A DNA stretch of 64,000 nucleotides from Falsiroseomonas stagni DSM 19981 (GTDB lineage: Bacteria > Pseudomonadota > Alphaproteobacteria > Acetobacterales > Acetobacteraceae), in assembly GCF_900114315.1 (NCBI RefSeq), contig NZ_FOSQ01000005.1, positions 295,187 through 359,186 of the forward strand, read 5' to 3'. This document shows positions 29,881-39,485 of this stretch, one piece after another. The stretch's first letter is position 1. Each line of letters begins with the position of its first letter. The translations under genes and the position numbers were made by a program. Under the pieces are notes generated by a model, which saw nothing but the letters and a program-made list of their open reading frames with translations, was not told where the DNA came from and searched no databases.

Positions 29881-30627
29881 CTGTCGTCCCCCCTGCTCGA
29901 CCTCTCGCCCGATCGGCAAGCCGCGGCGCTGCTGGATGCCGGGTTGCTGGCCGCCCATGCCGTGCGGCTGCGCGAAGCCGCGGGGCCGCTGCTGGACCGG
30001 CTGGGGCCGGATGCGCGGATCATGAGCGAGTTCCTGATCGAGGAACTGGCCCGCCTGGCCGCGCAACTGGATGCGGTGGCGCAATCGCAGCGGGAGGCCG
30101 CGCTGACCCGGCAGGAGAGGCTGCGCATCGACCCGCTGCCCACCATCCCCGCCGCCCGACGCATCGCTGCCCGCAGCCCGGAAGCGGCGGCGGAGGAAGG
30201 GCCCGTCTTCGTGGAGGCGGGCACGCCCGACTTCATCGGCTTCGGCTGGTACGGGATCGAGCCGACGGAGGGCGGCGTGCTGCGCTGGTCCGGCCAGGCG
30301 CCCTGGGCATCGCTGCTGCTGCCGGCGCTGGGCGGCGGCGACCTGGTGCTGACCGTCGCGGTGCGCGCGCCCTTTGGCAGCGGGCTCGACATGGCGGCGG
30401 AGGAATGGGTGCTGGACGGCATGCCGCTGCTGTTCGAGACGCTGTCGAATGACGGCGTGACGGGCCTGTTCTCCGCCCGCGTGACGCTGCTGGAACGCCC
30501 CGCGGGGTCCCGCGCCACGCTGCTGATCCGCACCACGCCGCGCACGGACCCCGCCACCGGCCCGCGGCGCGACGCCAGGGCCCTCGGTCTCGGCCTGTCC
30601 TGGGCGCGGGTCGAGCGCGCGGAGTGA
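29881..30627 (+). CDS. Hypothetical protein, possibly CTG-initiated
   Basis: Unrecognised cytoplasmic protein of up to 248 residues. An N-terminal helical region (to about residue 85) is rich in Ala, Leu, Arg and Gln. A second half of alternating strands includes EAGTPDFIGFGWYGIEPTEGG and WASLLLPALGGGDLVLTVAV, suggesting a beta-sandwich. The frame reads as coding back to CTG 29881, which is preceded at 7 bases by GAGGAGGAA; the next usable start is TTG 29944. Its stop overlaps the next gene (GTGA), so they form a unit. No function can be assigned. Confidence 0.55.
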   Translation: MSSPLLDLSPDRQAAALLDAGLLAAHAVRLREAAGPLLDRLGPDARIMSEFLIEELARLAAQLDAVAQSQREAALTRQERLRIDPLPTIPAARRIAARSPEAAAEEGPVFVEAGTPDFIGFGWYGIEPTEGGVLRWSGQAPWASLLLPALGGGDLVLTVAVRAPFGSGLDMAAEEWVLDGMPLLFETLSNDGVTGLFSARVTLLERPAGSRATLLIRTTPRTDPATGPRRDARALGLGLSWARVERAE

Positions 30628-31748
30628 CGCGCAGGGTCATCATTACCGGCGACCTGCTGCGACCGCAGGAGGAGGCGTTCCGGCCGGCCCAGCGGGACAA
30701 CATCCGCTGGTTCCACCGCCTGGTCCGCCGCCCCCTGGCCGCCGCCACCGGCCTGCCGGTGGAGACGGTGCTGTGGGATCACCTCGGCCCCGGCTTCGAC
30801 GCCCCTGGCTTCTACGCGGCCGCGGGCGCCACGCCGGATGTGGAGGGGTGGGTGTCCCTCTTCGATGCCCCGGCGCTGACCATCGAGGCCGCTGCCATGA
30901 TGGTGGCCGCCTATGCCGATGCCGCCATGGTGGTGGGCTTCGAACTGGCGGAGATCCAGAAGCGGCTGCTGACCCAGGCGCGCATCCCCTGGATCGACGT
31001 GAACATCCACCCCTATCGCTTCGGCCCCGACCTGCTCTTCGCCATCGCGACCGGGGAGCCGGAGGTGATGGCGGGGCTGCGACGCCACCATGCCGATGAC
31101 CTGATCTTCGAGCCCTGGGCCGACCTGATGGCGGCCACGGTCAGCCGCATCCCCCCGCACCGGCCGATCCTGGAACCCTGCCTGGTCGTCGGGCAGACAC
31201 GGGTGGACCGGGCGCTGATCCGCGATGGCAGGCTGCTCGACCTTGCCCATTTCGCGCCCGCGCTGCGCGAGGCGGTGGGGGAGGAGGGGCGGGTGCTGTT
31301 CAAGCCGCATCCCTACAATCCCGGCGGCTTCGGCATCCACCATGTGGGCCTGCCGCTGTCCCGCATCCGGGAGGTGCCGGACAACAGCTATGTCCTGCTC
31401 GGCCAGGATGCGGTGAAGCGCGTCATCGGCGTCTCCTCCTCCCTGGTCGCGGAGGCGCGGTTCTTCGGGAAGGAGGGTGTCTTCCTCGGCACGCCGCCCT
31501 TCCATATCGCGCCCAGCCGCCAGGCGTTGCGGATGGGGCTGCATGCCAGCGTGGTGGATGCCTGGGCGGCGGCGGATTTCTGGCGCGACCTGCTGGCGCC
31601 GCTGCTGCCGGTGACGGCGCATGACGGCCACCGGCCGGTGCTGCCGCCCAATGCGCTGCGCGCCTCGCTCCGCCAGTTCTGGGGCTGGGACGAGATCTTT
31701 CTGCAGTTGCCGTGGGACATCGCCGCGGCCCGCGCGGCAGCGCGGTAG
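30624..31748 (+). CDS. Hypothetical protein with capsule-transferase-like features
   Basis: Protein of 374 residues starting at GTG 30624, which overlaps the upstream stop. A Rossmann-like start (RRVIITGDLLRP) and the segment EGRVLFKPHPYNPGGFG near residue 225 recall the HP motif of polysialyl- and teichoic-acid-type GT-B transferases. Next come VPDNSYVLLGQDAVKRVIGVSSS and a Gly/Pro segment, as in enzymes reading a sugar nucleotide. The match is by pattern only. Its location beside glycosyltransferases fits a role in surface glycan synthesis (inference). Its last codons and stop are the first unit of the tandem repeat at 31731. Confidence 0.5.
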   Translation: MTRRVIITGDLLRPQEEAFRPAQRDNIRWFHRLVRRPLAAATGLPVETVLWDHLGPGFDAPGFYAAAGATPDVEGWVSLFDAPALTIEAAAMMVAAYADAAMVVGFELAEIQKRLLTQARIPWIDVNIHPYRFGPDLLFAIATGEPEVMAGLRRHHADDLIFEPWADLMAATVSRIPPHRPILEPCLVVGQTRVDRALIRDGRLLDLAHFAPALREAVGEEGRVLFKPHPYNPGGFGIHHVGLPLSRIREVPDNSYVLLGQDAVKRVIGVSSSLVAEARFFGKEGVFLGTPPFHIAPSRQALRMGLHASVVDAWAAADFWRDLLAPLLPVTAHDGHRPVLPPNALRASLRQFWGWDEIFLQLPWDIAAARAAAR

Positions 31749-31820
31749 GGACCCGCGCGGCAGCGCGGTAGGGACCCCCGCGGCAGCGCGGTAGGGACCC
31801 CCGCGGCGGCGCGGTAGCGT
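31731..31820. repeat. Four-copy 23-24 bp tandem repeat covering a gene 3' end
   Basis: Copies lie at 31731-31753, 31754-31777, 31778-31800 and, degenerate, 31801-31820. Each contains GGCAGCGCGGTAGGGACC or a close variant. The first copy is the coding end (Ala-Ala-Arg-stop) of the upstream gene, so the array is a repeated duplication of the stop-codon region into the gap between two convergent genes. The GC-rich units can fold and may act as a terminator for both sides. Confidence 0.85.
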
Positions 31821-32866
31821 CAGCCGAGGAGCTTCAGCACCTCGACCGCCGAGGCCTCGATCGCCGGCACGCCGTGGTGCTTCTCCACATGGCGGCGGGC
31901 ATTGGCGCCCATGCGCAGGCGGAGTTCATCATCGGCCAGCACCATCTCCACCGCATGGGGCAGCGCGGCCTCCGCCACCAGCAGCCCCGCCCCGCCATGC
32001 GGGATGCCGCCCTGGATGGTGCTGCGATAGGCGATGACGGGCACGCCGCAGGCCATCGCCTCCACCGTCGCGCGCGGCAGGCCGTCCATGGTGGAGGTAT
32101 GGACCATCAGCCGGGCGCCGCGCAGCGCGGCGAAGACGCCGGCATGGGGCAGGCGGCCCGCGAAGGTGATCTTCGCGCGCAGGCGTCCGGGCACCGAGCG
32201 GCGGAATTCGCCGAGCCTCGTGCCGCCGCCCACCAGCGTCACGCGGTGCCGCGCGGCCAGCGGCACCAGGGCTGCCTGGTTCTTCCGGTCGTCGCCGAAA
32301 TTGCCGACATTGATGATGTCGCAGGCGGCGTCGGCCAGCGGCACCGGGCGGCCCGGGCCTGCTTCCGCCATGTCCACGTATTTCGGCAGCACCAGCGCCT
32401 GGCCGGCGCGCCAGAGCGGCATGAAGTGCTGGCGCAGCTGTTCCCGGTATTCGCCGAGCACCAGCGACGCCTGGCCGAGCAGCGGGTCCGTGACGCCGCC
32501 GCCGACGATGAAGCCGCATCGCGTGCCAGGTTCCAGCGCCGCCTGGGTGTCCGCATTCACCCGGTACCCCAGACCCTTGTAGAGCACCATCCCGGGCGCG
32601 AAGGCGCGCAGCTCCGCCTTCAGGGAGGCCGAGACCTGGCGGTGCGGGATGGCATCCGGGTTGTCGGCCGGGCAGAAGCTGACGGGCACGGCACCGTCCA
32701 GCACCGTCTCCTCCTCCAGCGCCTCCCCGCCATGCAGGCGGAAGATGCGGACCTCCATCCCCTGCGCCACCAGCGCGCGGGCCAGGACGGCCTCCCGCAT
32801 CGCGCCGCCCATGCTGCGCTGCGCATGGGACATGACGATGGCGAGGCGCCGCGCCGGGCTGCTCAA
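31820..32866 (-). CDS. GT4-type glycosyltransferase
   Basis: Predicted GT-B sugar transferase, 348 residues, using an activated sugar. N-terminal domain: RRLAIVMSHAQRSMGGAMRE. C-terminal domain: the nucleotide-sugar motif GLPRATVEAMACGVPVIAY (about residue 264), where E and the following residues match the GT4 EX7E region. TTG 32866 overlaps the TGA of the preceding gene, as is usual in this operon; ATG 32833 is possible but would remove the first strand. It is the last gene of the cysQ-headed minus-strand operon. Confidence 0.8.
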   Translation of the reverse strand: MSSPARRLAIVMSHAQRSMGGAMREAVLARALVAQGMEVRIFRLHGGEALEEETVLDGAVPVSFCPADNPDAIPHRQVSASLKAELRAFAPGMVLYKGLGYRVNADTQAALEPGTRCGFIVGGGVTDPLLGQASLVLGEYREQLRQHFMPLWRAGQALVLPKYVDMAEAGPGRPVPLADAACDIINVGNFGDDRKNQAALVPLAARHRVTLVGGGTRLGEFRRSVPGRLRAKITFAGRLPHAGVFAALRGARLMVHTSTMDGLPRATVEAMACGVPVIAYRSTIQGGIPHGGAGLLVAEAALPHAVEMVLADDELRLRMGANARRHVEKHHGVPAIEASAVEVLKLLG

Positions 32867-34116
32867 GCCGCGCCCCCCGCGGCATAGGCGTCGTCCAGCG
32901 CCGCCAGGAATTCGTCGCGCGTGATCACGTCCCTGACGCTGGCGGCGTAGCGATCGCGGGTGCCGGGGGTGGCGGCTTCCACCATGGCGCGGGCCAGGTC
33001 CACCGGGGAGGCGCGCTTGAAGTGCATCCCGTCGATGCCCTCCGCCACCTTCTCCGCCATGCCGCCGATGTCGGCGACGATCAGCGGCGTGCCGGCGCGC
33101 CTTGCCTCCTGGATCACCACCGGCGAATTCTCCCACCAGATGGAGGGCATGATCGCCCAGCCGACGGAGCCCATCAGCGCCACGGCATCGGCGGGGTCGT
33201 AGCGCCCGGCGAAGGCCAGCGCCCGGCCGGCATCGGTGATGACGGGGTCGAGCCCTGGGAACAGCTTCACCACCTCCTCCCGCTCCGCCCCGAAGACGGT
33301 CAGCGTGATGGCGGGATTGGCGCGGAGCGCCAGCGGCAGGGCGCGCAGCAGGACGTCCAGCCCCTTGAACAGCGTCGGCGATCCGAAGAAGCCGAAGCTG
33401 GCCGCATCCGCCGGGACGGGGCTGATGGGGCGGGGCAGGGCCAGCGCCTCGTCGCCCAGGTAGTTCTCGATCACCGCGGCATGGGGCCGCGTCAGCCCCC
33501 AGGCGAGGTAGCGGTCCCGGATGAAGGCGCTGGGATGGATCACGGCGTGGAAGCGGCTGAGCGTGGACAGCAGCGTCGCCTTGCGGATGGCGAAGCGTTC
33601 CAGCGTCTGGTCCGGGAAGCAGGTCAGGCAGCGCATCGGGCTTTCGGCCCGGCAGAGTTCCCGTGACTGGGTGCGGACCATCTGGCCGTAATGCAGGCAG
33701 ATCGCCAGCATCTCATGCATCGTGATGGCGAAGCGCGCATCGGGGCGCGCGGCCATCAGATCCACGATCAGGTCGGTGCCGACGCGCCAGTAATGATGCA
33801 GGTGGAAGACATCGACCGGCAGGCTCGCCAGGAAATCCACCAGCACGCGGCGCTGGTGCGGGTCCTCCCACGCCAGGCGGTCATCGGCCATGCCGGCGAA
33901 GGTGTAGATGTACTCATCCTCCGCCTGCCGCATCACCGGCTCGATCGGCCGCAGCGCGGCGTAGCGGGTGCCGACATCGCTGGCGGCGACCAGGATCGGC
34001 CGGCGCCCGGCATGGCGCAGCGCGGTGAACTGGCGATGCGCCGCCATCTCACCGCCCCCCTTGGAGAAATCGGGGTGGGAGTGGCTCACGATGCAGATGC
34101 GCGGGGCGTCAGCCAT
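32863..34116 (-). CDS. GT4-type glycosyltransferase
   Basis: Predicted GT-B sugar transferase of 417 residues. The acceptor domain opens with PRICIVSHSHPDFSKGGGEMAAH, containing the Gly-rich loop typical of GT4. The donor domain has the motif ENSPVVIQEARRAGTPLIV (about 336-354), followed by DIGGMAEKV. A Cys-rich segment CRAESPMRCLTCFPD near residue 155 is unusual for the family and could bind a metal. It overlaps both its neighbours (8 and 4 bases). Confidence 0.82.
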   Translation of the reverse strand: MADAPRICIVSHSHPDFSKGGGEMAAHRQFTALRHAGRRPILVAASDVGTRYAALRPIEPVMRQAEDEYIYTFAGMADDRLAWEDPHQRRVLVDFLASLPVDVFHLHHYWRVGTDLIVDLMAARPDARFAITMHEMLAICLHYGQMVRTQSRELCRAESPMRCLTCFPDQTLERFAIRKATLLSTLSRFHAVIHPSAFIRDRYLAWGLTRPHAAVIENYLGDEALALPRPISPVPADAASFGFFGSPTLFKGLDVLLRALPLALRANPAITLTVFGAEREEVVKLFPGLDPVITDAGRALAFAGRYDPADAVALMGSVGWAIMPSIWWENSPVVIQEARRAGTPLIVADIGGMAEKVAEGIDGMHFKRASPVDLARAMVEAATPGTRDRYAASVRDVITRDEFLAALDDAYAAGGAA

Positions 34117-35695
34117 GGGGCGGGGCCTCCATCCGGGCGCGGGCGGCAGGGTCGCCGGCCGTCCAGAGCCGGGCGAGGTGGTCGTTCACCAGGTCGGCCA
34201 CCTCCGTGGTCGCCATGGCGTAGGGCGCGGGCGGGAAGGGCAGTTCCCCCGGCTCGGCGCGCATCAGGCGCAGCAGCCGGGCGAGGCTGTCCGGCAGCCC
34301 CGCGCCGCAGCCCGCGGCGGCGTGCAGCCCCAGCAGCCGCGCCAGGTCAGCGCGGCGCAAGGGCTGGCCGAGCGCGTCGTCCTGCCCCGCGCCCGCAGCG
34401 AGGGCGGCGGCGTAGCGCGCGACATCGACGACGAGGATCCCATCCTCCCCCGCCGCATCCCGCAGCCCCTGCACCGCCGCGGGCCCCGTCACGGCGGGGA
34501 TGCGGCCGCGCCGGGCGAAGACCTGCGCCACCGCATCCGCCGCATCGCCCATCAGCAGCAGGCGGTCGCAGCGGCGCTCGATCTCCGGCGCCACCACGTG
34601 GAACAGCCTTGCGGCGGAGGGATCGTCGGTGCCCAGCATCAGGATGATCCGCGCGCTGGCGGGTGTGCTGGCAGGTGATGTGGCTGCCTTTGCGGCCAGC
34701 GCCTCCAGCCCCGGCGCGAAGGCGGCTTCCCGCCGCGCGATCACGGCCCGCAGCAGCGCGATGGCGGGGCCGCTGCCGGCATCCAGCGGCATCGCGGCCA
34801 GGCGATTGCCGCGACACAGCGCATCCAGCAGCGGCGGCACCGCGGCCGGGCGGGGCTGGATCCGCAGGCAGAAGGCTTCCTCCCCGCGCAGCCTGGCCTG
34901 CAGCACCACCTCCAGCCCCTGCAGGCCATCGAGCCAGCGGGCATCGATCCGCCCGTAGCCCGCCATGATGGTCGGCAGGGGCGCGGCGTGCCATTCGGCC
35001 AGCGGCACCGGCAGCAGCGCGGGCATCCCACCATCGGGGCCCGCATAGTAGCCGATCAGCGCGGACTCCAGGGTCGCGTCGGGCGGCACGGGATGGGTGG
35101 CGCGCAGCACCACCACGACCTCCCCGGACGGGGCGGACAGGGCCTCGGCCTCGGCCAGCGGGGCCACCTTCTCCTGCCGCCCGCGCAGCAGGGGCAGGCG
35201 GGCCAGCCAGTCGCCGAAGAGGCCATAGGCACGGTCCGCCTGCGCGGCCAGCGGGGCCAGCAGGGGGCTGGCGGCGGTGTCCTTCAGCAGGCCGAAGGCG
35301 ACCTGCCAATCCGTCTCCGCCAGCAGCCGGGCCGGGTCGCGGGGAATGCGGGGATCGCGCAGATCCGCCCGCACCACGCGGTCCCCGGCCTGCAGCGTGA
35401 AGACCAGTTCCGCGGCATCCTCGGGCATGGCGTCCGCCGGATCCTCCGGCATGGCGAAGACCAGGATGAAGCCGTTGACCACGGCGTGGCGCGGATCGGC
35501 GGGCTGGATCGCGGGGCGGGCGTGGAAGCTCGAATGCTCGATGGGGCAGTCGCCGGCGCGCCCGGCGGCGATGGAGAGTTCCGTGCCCTCTCCACGCGGC
35601 GTCATCGCCCAGCCCAGCGCCACGGCGTGGCGGGGCGATAGCGGGATCACCGCATCGATGCCGACCTGCAGGCTTTCATCCGCGGCGATGATCAT
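34109..35695 (-). CDS. Hypothetical protein in glycan operon
   Basis: Unrecognised protein of 528 residues, with no signal peptide or membrane helix. The first ~290 residues alternate strands and turns ([35 protein letters not shown]). The C-terminal part has a Rossmann-like start [19 protein letters not shown] near residue 345 and a putative loop [18 protein letters not shown] 35695 is preceded by an ideal AGGAGG site. It lies between cysQ (21 bases away) and a GT4 gene it overlaps, so it is likely part of the same pathway. No function is proposed. Confidence 0.65.
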   Translation of the reverse strand: MIIAADESLQVGIDAVIPLSPRHAVALGWAMTPRGEGTELSIAAGRAGDCPIEHSSFHARPAIQPADPRHAVVNGFILVFAMPEDPADAMPEDAAELVFTLQAGDRVVRADLRDPRIPRDPARLLAETDWQVAFGLLKDTAASPLLAPLAAQADRAYGLFGDWLARLPLLRGRQEKVAPLAEAEALSAPSGEVVVVLRATHPVPPDATLESALIGYYAGPDGGMPALLPVPLAEWHAAPLPTIMAGYGRIDARWLDGLQGLEVVLQARLRGEEAFCLRIQPRPAAVPPLLDALCRGNRLAAMPLDAGSGPAIALLRAVIARREAAFAPGLEALAAKAATSPASTPASARIILMLGTDDPSAARLFHVVAPEIERRCDRLLLMGDAADAVAQVFARRGRIPAVTGPAAVQGLRDAAGEDGILVVDVARYAAALAAGAGQDDALGQPLRRADLARLLGLHAAAGCGAGLPDSLARLLRLMRAEPGELPFPPAPYAMATTEVADLVNDHLARLWTAGDPAARARMEAPPHG

Positions 35696-35716
35696 CGAAC
35701 TGCCTCCTACCGCGCC

Positions 35717-36502
35717 TCATGCACCCCAGGCGATGAAGGCGCCGTTGAGGAAGCCCTGTTCCGTCTTGCCGTAGCGGAAGGGCGCGCCGGCCGGCGTTTC
35801 CACCCGCCCGCCGGCGGCTTCCAGCACCGCCTGGCCCGCCGCCGTATCCCATTCCATGGTCGGGCCGAAGCGGGGATAGACGTCGGCCTCCCCCTGCGCC
35901 AGGAGGCAGAACTTGATGGAGGACCCGATGGAGCGGTGTTCCCCGATCGGCAGCCCGGCCAGGAAGGCGGTGGTTTCCGCATCCATGTGGGACCGGCTGG
36001 CCACCGCCGTCCAATCCGCGGCGGGGCGGGGCCGGGCCTGGATGGTCCGCCATTCCGCGCGGGACGGGTCATCCCCCACCGCCAGCCGCGCGGCCTGCGC
36101 GCCCTTGCCGCGGATGCCGCGCCAGGCCATGCCGAGCGCGGGCGCATAGACCACGCCGCAGGCCGGCACCCCATCCTCGATCAGGGCGATGTTCACGGTG
36201 AACTCGCCGGAGGGGCCGAGGAATTCGCGCGTGCCGTCCAGCGGATCGACCAGGATGAAGGGCGCCCCGGCGCGGAGCGCCACATGCAGCGCATCCTCCT
36301 CCGACACCACGGGGATGCCGGGGGCGGCGCGGGGCAGGCCGGCCGCGATCACGGCATCGGCGGCCAGATCCGCCTCCGTCAGGGGCGATCCGTCGGATTT
36401 GGAGGCGACGCCGTAGCTGCGCGAACGCACCTCCACCACCCGCGCCCCCGCCTCGGCGGACAGGGCGGTGAAGCGGGCAAGCAGGGCGTGCAATTCGTTC
36501 AT
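35717..36502 (-). CDS. cysQ: 3'(2'),5'-bisphosphate nucleotidase
   Basis: Removes the 3'-phosphate of PAP, the by-product of PAPS-using sulfotransferases and PAPS reductase, returning AMP. The 261-residue protein belongs to the Mg-dependent, Li-sensitive phosphatase family: VSEED (about 66-70), DPLDGTREF (86-94) and WDTAAG (near 222) supply the metal and phosphate ligands. It leads a minus-strand operon with an unknown gene and two glycosyltransferases, and is divergent from cysNC and two sulfotransferases that would produce and consume PAPS. That context fits PAP removal during sulfation. Confidence 0.9.
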   Translation of the reverse strand: MNELHALLARFTALSAEAGARVVEVRSRSYGVASKSDGSPLTEADLAADAVIAAGLPRAAPGIPVVSEEDALHVALRAGAPFILVDPLDGTREFLGPSGEFTVNIALIEDGVPACGVVYAPALGMAWRGIRGKGAQAARLAVGDDPSRAEWRTIQARPRPAADWTAVASRSHMDAETTAFLAGLPIGEHRSIGSSIKFCLLAQGEADVYPRFGPTMEWDTAAGQAVLEAAGGRVETPAGAPFRYGKTEQGFLNGAFIAWGA

Positions 36503-36676
36503 CGGCGCGTGGTATCCTCGCAGTTATCCTTGGGGCCATCCTGGGGACCGGGGCGCATCTTGCCGGTCGCGGTCTGGTCGTGTGATAGCAAGTTTGTAGC
36601 CGGCCCGCGGCCCCCGGGGAAACCCGGGCCCGCGCAGAAGGGCGCGGCGGGGCGCGGAAAGGAAAGCACGGCCGCG
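36503..36676. promoter_or_regulatory. Divergent cysQ/cysNC control region
   Basis: This 174-bp gap separates the cysQ operon from cysNC and should hold both promoters. A perfect 6-bp hairpin CCCGGG-GAAA-CCCGGG (36613-36628, GNRA-type loop) lies in the presumed cysNC leader, and a less GC-rich patch (GTGTGATAGCAAGTTTGTAG, about 36577-36599) precedes it. No convincing -35/-10 pair and no known riboswitch were recognised. Confidence 0.45.
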
Positions 36677-38587
36677 ATGGATGCCGAGATCACCGCCGGT
36701 CAGTCCCCCGCCGCCCAGTCGCCTGGTGACGGCACGCAAGCGCGGGCGGCGCGGGGCCTGCTGAGCTTCCTGACCTGCGGTTCCGTCGATGACGGCAAGT
36801 CCACGCTGATCGGCAGGCTGCTCTATGACAGCCGCCTGATCATGGACGACACGCTGGCCACCATCGCGAAGGACAGCCGCAAGCATGGCACGGTGGGGGA
36901 GGAGATCGACCTCGCGCTGCTGGTGGATGGGCTGGAGGCGGAGCGCCAGCAGGGCATCACCATCGATGTCGCCTACCGCTTCTTCGCCACCCCCGCCCGT
37001 AGCTTCATCGTCGCCGACACGCCGGGGCATGAGCAGTACACGCGCAACATGGCGACGGGGGCGTCCAACTCCGACCTCGCCATCATCCTGTGCGACGCCC
37101 GCAAGGGCGTGCTGACGCAGACAAGGCGTCATTCCACCATCGTCTCCCTGCTCGGCATCCGGCATGTCGTGCTGGCGGTGAACAAGATCGACCTGGTGGA
37201 TTTCGACCAGGCGGTCTTCGACCGGATCGTGGCGGAGTACACGGCCTTCGCCGCCGGGATGGGCTTCCGCACGCTGGTCGCCATCCCGCTTTCCGCCCGG
37301 TTCGGGGACAATGTGACGGCGCGATCACCGCGCCTGCCCTGGTATGCAGGCCCGACGCTGGTCGAGCATCTGGAGGCGGTGGACGTGGATACGGATGCGG
37401 CCAGCCAGCCCTTCCGCTTCCCCGTGCAATGGGTGAACCGGCCCAACCAGGACTTTCGGGGATTTGCCGGCACCATCGCCTCCGGCCGCGTCGCGGTGGG
37501 GGATGCGGTGGTGGTCGCGGCGTCGGGTCGGGCCAGCAAGGTCGCGCGCATCCTCGGCCCCGATGCGGACCAGGCGGTGGCGGAGGCCGGGGAGGCGGTG
37601 ACGATCTGCCTGGCGGATGAGGTGGATGTGGCGCGGGGCGACGTGCTGGCGAAGCCGCAGGACCGCCCCGCCGTCACCGACCAGTTCGCCGCCCACCTGC
37701 TGTGGATGGATGAGGATGCGATGCTGCCCGGCCGGCAGTACCTGATGCGCATCGGCAATCTCTGGACGCCGGTCTCCATCACCAGCATCCGCCACCGCGT
37801 CGATGTGAACACGCAGAAGCAGCTGCCGGCACGGCGGCTCGACCTGAACGAGATCGGCTTCTGCAACCTCTCCGCCGCGCAGCGCGTACCGATGGATCCC
37901 TATGCGGAGAACCGGCAGACCGGCGCCTTCGTGCTGGTGGACCGCTTCACCAACCGCACGGCCGGGGCGGGGATGGTGGCGTTCAGCCTGCGCCGCGCGA
38001 CCAACATCCACCAGGAGGAATTCCTGGTGGACAAGGCCGCGCGCGCGGCGCTGGACCGGCAGACGCCCCTGGTGCTGTGGTTCACCGGCCTGTCGGGCTC
38101 CGGCAAATCCACCATCGCCAAGCTGGTGGAACAGGCGCTGCACCGCGAAGGGCGCCACACCTACACGCTGGATGGCGACAACCTCCGCCACGGTCTCAAC
38201 CGCGATCTCGGCTTCACCGATGCCGACCGGGTGGAGAACATCCGCCGGGTGGGAGAGGTTGCGAAGCTCTTCCTCGATGCCGGGCTGGTCGTGATCTGCT
38301 CCTTCATCTCCCCCTTCCGGGCCGAACGGCGGATGGTGCGGGAACTGATGGAGCCCGGCGAGTTCATCGAGGTCTTCGTCGATACGCCGATCGAGGAATG
38401 CGTCCGCCGCGACCCCAAGGGCCTCTATGCCAAGGCGATGTCCGGCGCGATCAAGAACTTCACCGGCGTCAGCAGCCCCTATGAGCCGCCGGAGACGCCG
38501 GAGCTGCGGCTTTCCACCGTCGGGCTGACGCCGGACCAGGCGGCCGAGGCGGTGCTGGCGCATCTTCGGGGACTGCTCCCGCGTTGA
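36677..38587 (+). CDS. cysNC: Bifunctional sulfate adenylyltransferase GTPase / APS kinase
   Basis: Fusion of CysN, the GTPase of ATP sulfurylase that drives APS formation, and CysC, which phosphorylates APS to PAPS. The 636-residue protein has GTPase motifs GSVDDGKST (35-43), [12 protein letters not shown] and NKIDLV, beta-barrel domains, then the kinase P-loop GLSGSGKST (about 471) and the catalytic-serine loop [13 protein letters not shown] 36677 was chosen because GGAAAGGAAAG lies upstream. The required partner CysD is not in the window. Two sulfotransferases follow on the same strand, suggesting the PAPS goes to sulfation. Confidence 0.92.
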   Translation: MDAEITAGQSPAAQSPGDGTQARAARGLLSFLTCGSVDDGKSTLIGRLLYDSRLIMDDTLATIAKDSRKHGTVGEEIDLALLVDGLEAERQQGITIDVAYRFFATPARSFIVADTPGHEQYTRNMATGASNSDLAIILCDARKGVLTQTRRHSTIVSLLGIRHVVLAVNKIDLVDFDQAVFDRIVAEYTAFAAGMGFRTLVAIPLSARFGDNVTARSPRLPWYAGPTLVEHLEAVDVDTDAASQPFRFPVQWVNRPNQDFRGFAGTIASGRVAVGDAVVVAASGRASKVARILGPDADQAVAEAGEAVTICLADEVDVARGDVLAKPQDRPAVTDQFAAHLLWMDEDAMLPGRQYLMRIGNLWTPVSITSIRHRVDVNTQKQLPARRLDLNEIGFCNLSAAQRVPMDPYAENRQTGAFVLVDRFTNRTAGAGMVAFSLRRATNIHQEEFLVDKAARAALDRQTPLVLWFTGLSGSGKSTIAKLVEQALHREGRHTYTLDGDNLRHGLNRDLGFTDADRVENIRRVGEVAKLFLDAGLVVICSFISPFRAERRMVRELMEPGEFIEVFVDTPIEECVRRDPKGLYAKAMSGAIKNFTGVSSPYEPPETPELRLSTVGLTPDQAAEAVLAHLRGLLPR

Positions 38588-38690
38588 CCGCGCGGCTGGT
38601 GGAGCGGTAGGGAGTAGAGCATCGTGATTGGCTTATTGAATTGAGACTCGGCGCTGCCTCGCCGCCGATCGGTGCCGGGATCGCCCTGCC
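38588..38690 (+). promoter_or_regulatory. Less GC-rich gap before the sulfotransferase genes
   Basis: The 103-bp gap contains an A+T-rich patch (about 38620-38650, including GATTGGCTTATTGAATTGAG) unlike the surrounding sequence. It could carry a promoter for the sulfotransferase pair separate from cysNC, but no clear consensus is visible. Confidence 0.25.
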
Positions 38691-39485
38691 ATGCTGATGC
38701 AGCCGCTGTTCGAAGGCCGGATCGCGGACTACCTGCGGAACGCGACCGTCGGCGTCGATCCCTGCATCCTGGTGCATATCCCGAAGACGGCCGGGACATC
38801 GCTGCGTGCCGAACTCGCGGCGCTGCTGCCGCCCGACGTGAACATCGTGGTGGACTACGCCGATACCAGCCGCAGCTTCCACGCCCGGATGGACGATGCG
38901 GTGGAGCGCTTCATGGCGGAGGCCGGGCCGGCGGGCATCCGCTTCGCCTCCGGCCACGTCCTGGCCCGGCATGTTGCGCGGCTGCAGGCCGGCTTCGCGG
39001 ATGCCCGCTTCGTGACCATGCTGCGCAACCCGGTGGACCGCGTGGTGTCGGATTATCGGCACCAGCGATCGCGGCGCCACCCCGTGCACGAAGCCTTCGC
39101 CGCGCGCTTCCCGACGCTGGAGGACTACGTCGCCTTCGCGCCGGAGCAGAACAAGATGGCGCAGCATTTGGTGCCGGAACCCATCCTGGGCGGGGGCCGC
39201 GCCGCGGCCTGCATCGCCCATGTCATGCGCAGCTACGCCTTCGTTGGTATCCAGGAGATGTACGAGATCTCCTTCCGCACGCTGACCGCGCTGGCCGGGC
39301 GGCCGGGCTGGCCGCGGCTGCGCGCCAATGTGAACGACGATGATGACGATGAACGCCGCGTCAGCACCGCGATGGCGCAGCGGATCCGGGAGGCCAATCC
39401 CCTCGACCTCGCGCTCTACGACCATTTCCATGGGCGCCTGGCCGGTGTCGCGCCGCTGCTGGCGGAGGCCCTGGCGGATCGATGA
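38691..39485 (+). CDS. PAPS-dependent sulfotransferase (carbohydrate type), copy 1
   Basis: Predicted to transfer sulfate from PAPS to a glycan hydroxyl. The 264-residue protein has the 5'-phosphosulfate loop HIPKTAGTSL (29-38) and the 3'-phosphate segment LRNPVDRVVSDY (111-122), the pattern of the Sulfotransfer_2/heparan-type family rather than the cytosolic type. It has no signal peptide, so it acts in the cytoplasm. It shares RFASGHV--RHVARL with the next gene, which it overlaps by 4 bases. ATG 38691 could be replaced by ATG 38697. Confidence 0.85.
   Translation: MLMQPLFEGRIADYLRNATVGVDPCILVHIPKTAGTSLRAELAALLPPDVNIVVDYADTSRSFHARMDDAVERFMAEAGPAGIRFASGHVLARHVARLQAGFADARFVTMLRNPVDRVVSDYRHQRSRRHPVHEAFAARFPTLEDYVAFAPEQNKMAQHLVPEPILGGGRAAACIAHVMRSYAFVGIQEMYEISFRTLTALAGRPGWPRLRANVNDDDDDERRVSTAMAQRIREANPLDLALYDHFHGRLAGVAPLLAEALADR

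Noticed and set aside
31731..31820. Tandem repeats considered as a CRISPR array
   Set aside because: Copies are directly adjacent with no unique spacers, and they include the stop codon of a gene; no cas genes are near. The same reasoning excludes 40315-40417.
36503..36676. SAM or cysteine-type riboswitch before cysNC
   Set aside because: Only a simple CCCGGG-GAAA-CCCGGG hairpin is visible; conserved cores of known SAM riboswitches were not found.
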